A stretch of 64,000 nt of DNA, taken from Maioricimonas rarisocia (lineage in GTDB: Bacteria > Planctomycetota > Planctomycetia > Planctomycetales > Planctomycetaceae). The position numbers and the translations under genes are program-made. The notes beneath the pieces were generated by a model. It was not told the DNA's origin and made no database searches. It saw nothing but the letters and a program-made list of their open reading frames with translations. The stretch lies in assembly GCF_007747795.1 (NCBI RefSeq), contig NZ_CP036275.1, forward strand, positions 2,408,001-2,472,000. Direction: 5' to 3'. Of the stretch, positions 63,987-64,000 are shown piece after piece (position 1 is the first letter of the stretch; every line of letters begins with the position of its first letter).

Positions 63987-64000
63987 CGTCCGGGCGCCTT

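Overview
The window reads as a chromosomal segment of a high-GC planctomycete (Planctomycetota, probably Planctomycetales). This rests on gene content: DUF1501, DUF1552, DUF1559, DUF1592-type and DUF1800 proteins, DUF3352-like secreted proteins, LamG proteins, a PEP-CTERM protein, and an ECF sigma factor next to a zinc-ribbon Ser/Thr kinase. Many products begin with Sec, Tat or lipoprotein signals. No rRNA, tRNA, CRISPR array, transposase or phage gene was seen.

Layout. 0-13 kb: tail of a DUF1501 gene, a di-haem oxidoreductase, a DUF1559 fusion, a beta-propeller protein, a PEP-CTERM protein, and a DUF1592/DUF1552 secreted pair. 12.5-15.8 kb: ECF sigma factor plus membrane Ser/Thr kinase. 15.8-23.5 kb: a minus-strand run of exported proteins (MetA-type porin-like protein, DMFase-like protein, ceramidase-LamG fusion, LamG with an inserted propeller, right-handed beta-helix), which looks like a polymer or lipid utilisation locus. 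23.5-24.5 kb: a repeat-rich gene-free stretch. 24.5-29.1 kb: a tightly coupled pseudopilin operon. 29.4-40.2 kb: propeller protein, metallophosphoesterase, a second repeat block, DUF3352-like protein, DUF1800/DUF1501 pair, PP2C phosphatase, xylose-isomerase-like TIM barrel and sarcosine-oxidase-like flavoenzyme.

The most interesting region is 40.3-51.6 kb. Five minus-strand genes, three of the four junctions overlapping, encode a DabA (DUF2309) protein, a DabB-like NuoL-family protein, a second NuoM/N-like protein with altered key residues, a SulP transporter that carries a STAS domain followed by what looks like a PII-like domain, and a beta-carbonic-anhydrase homologue that lacks the usual Arg of the Asp/Arg dyad. 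An OmpR/EnvZ-type two-component system is transcribed divergently from the same intergenic region. That region holds two copies of a TTAC-N6-GTAA site about 50 bp apart. The genes together suggest a regulated inorganic-carbon (bicarbonate/CO2) uptake system in an otherwise heterotroph-looking genome.

51.6-64 kb: S9 peptidase, HExxH metallopeptidase, YegS-like lipid kinase, a second ceramidase-like protein, four unrecognised proteins (one membrane, one secreted, one lipoprotein, one cytoplasmic), and a TolC-family outer-membrane protein at the right end. All function calls are from reading motifs by eye; no database search was run.
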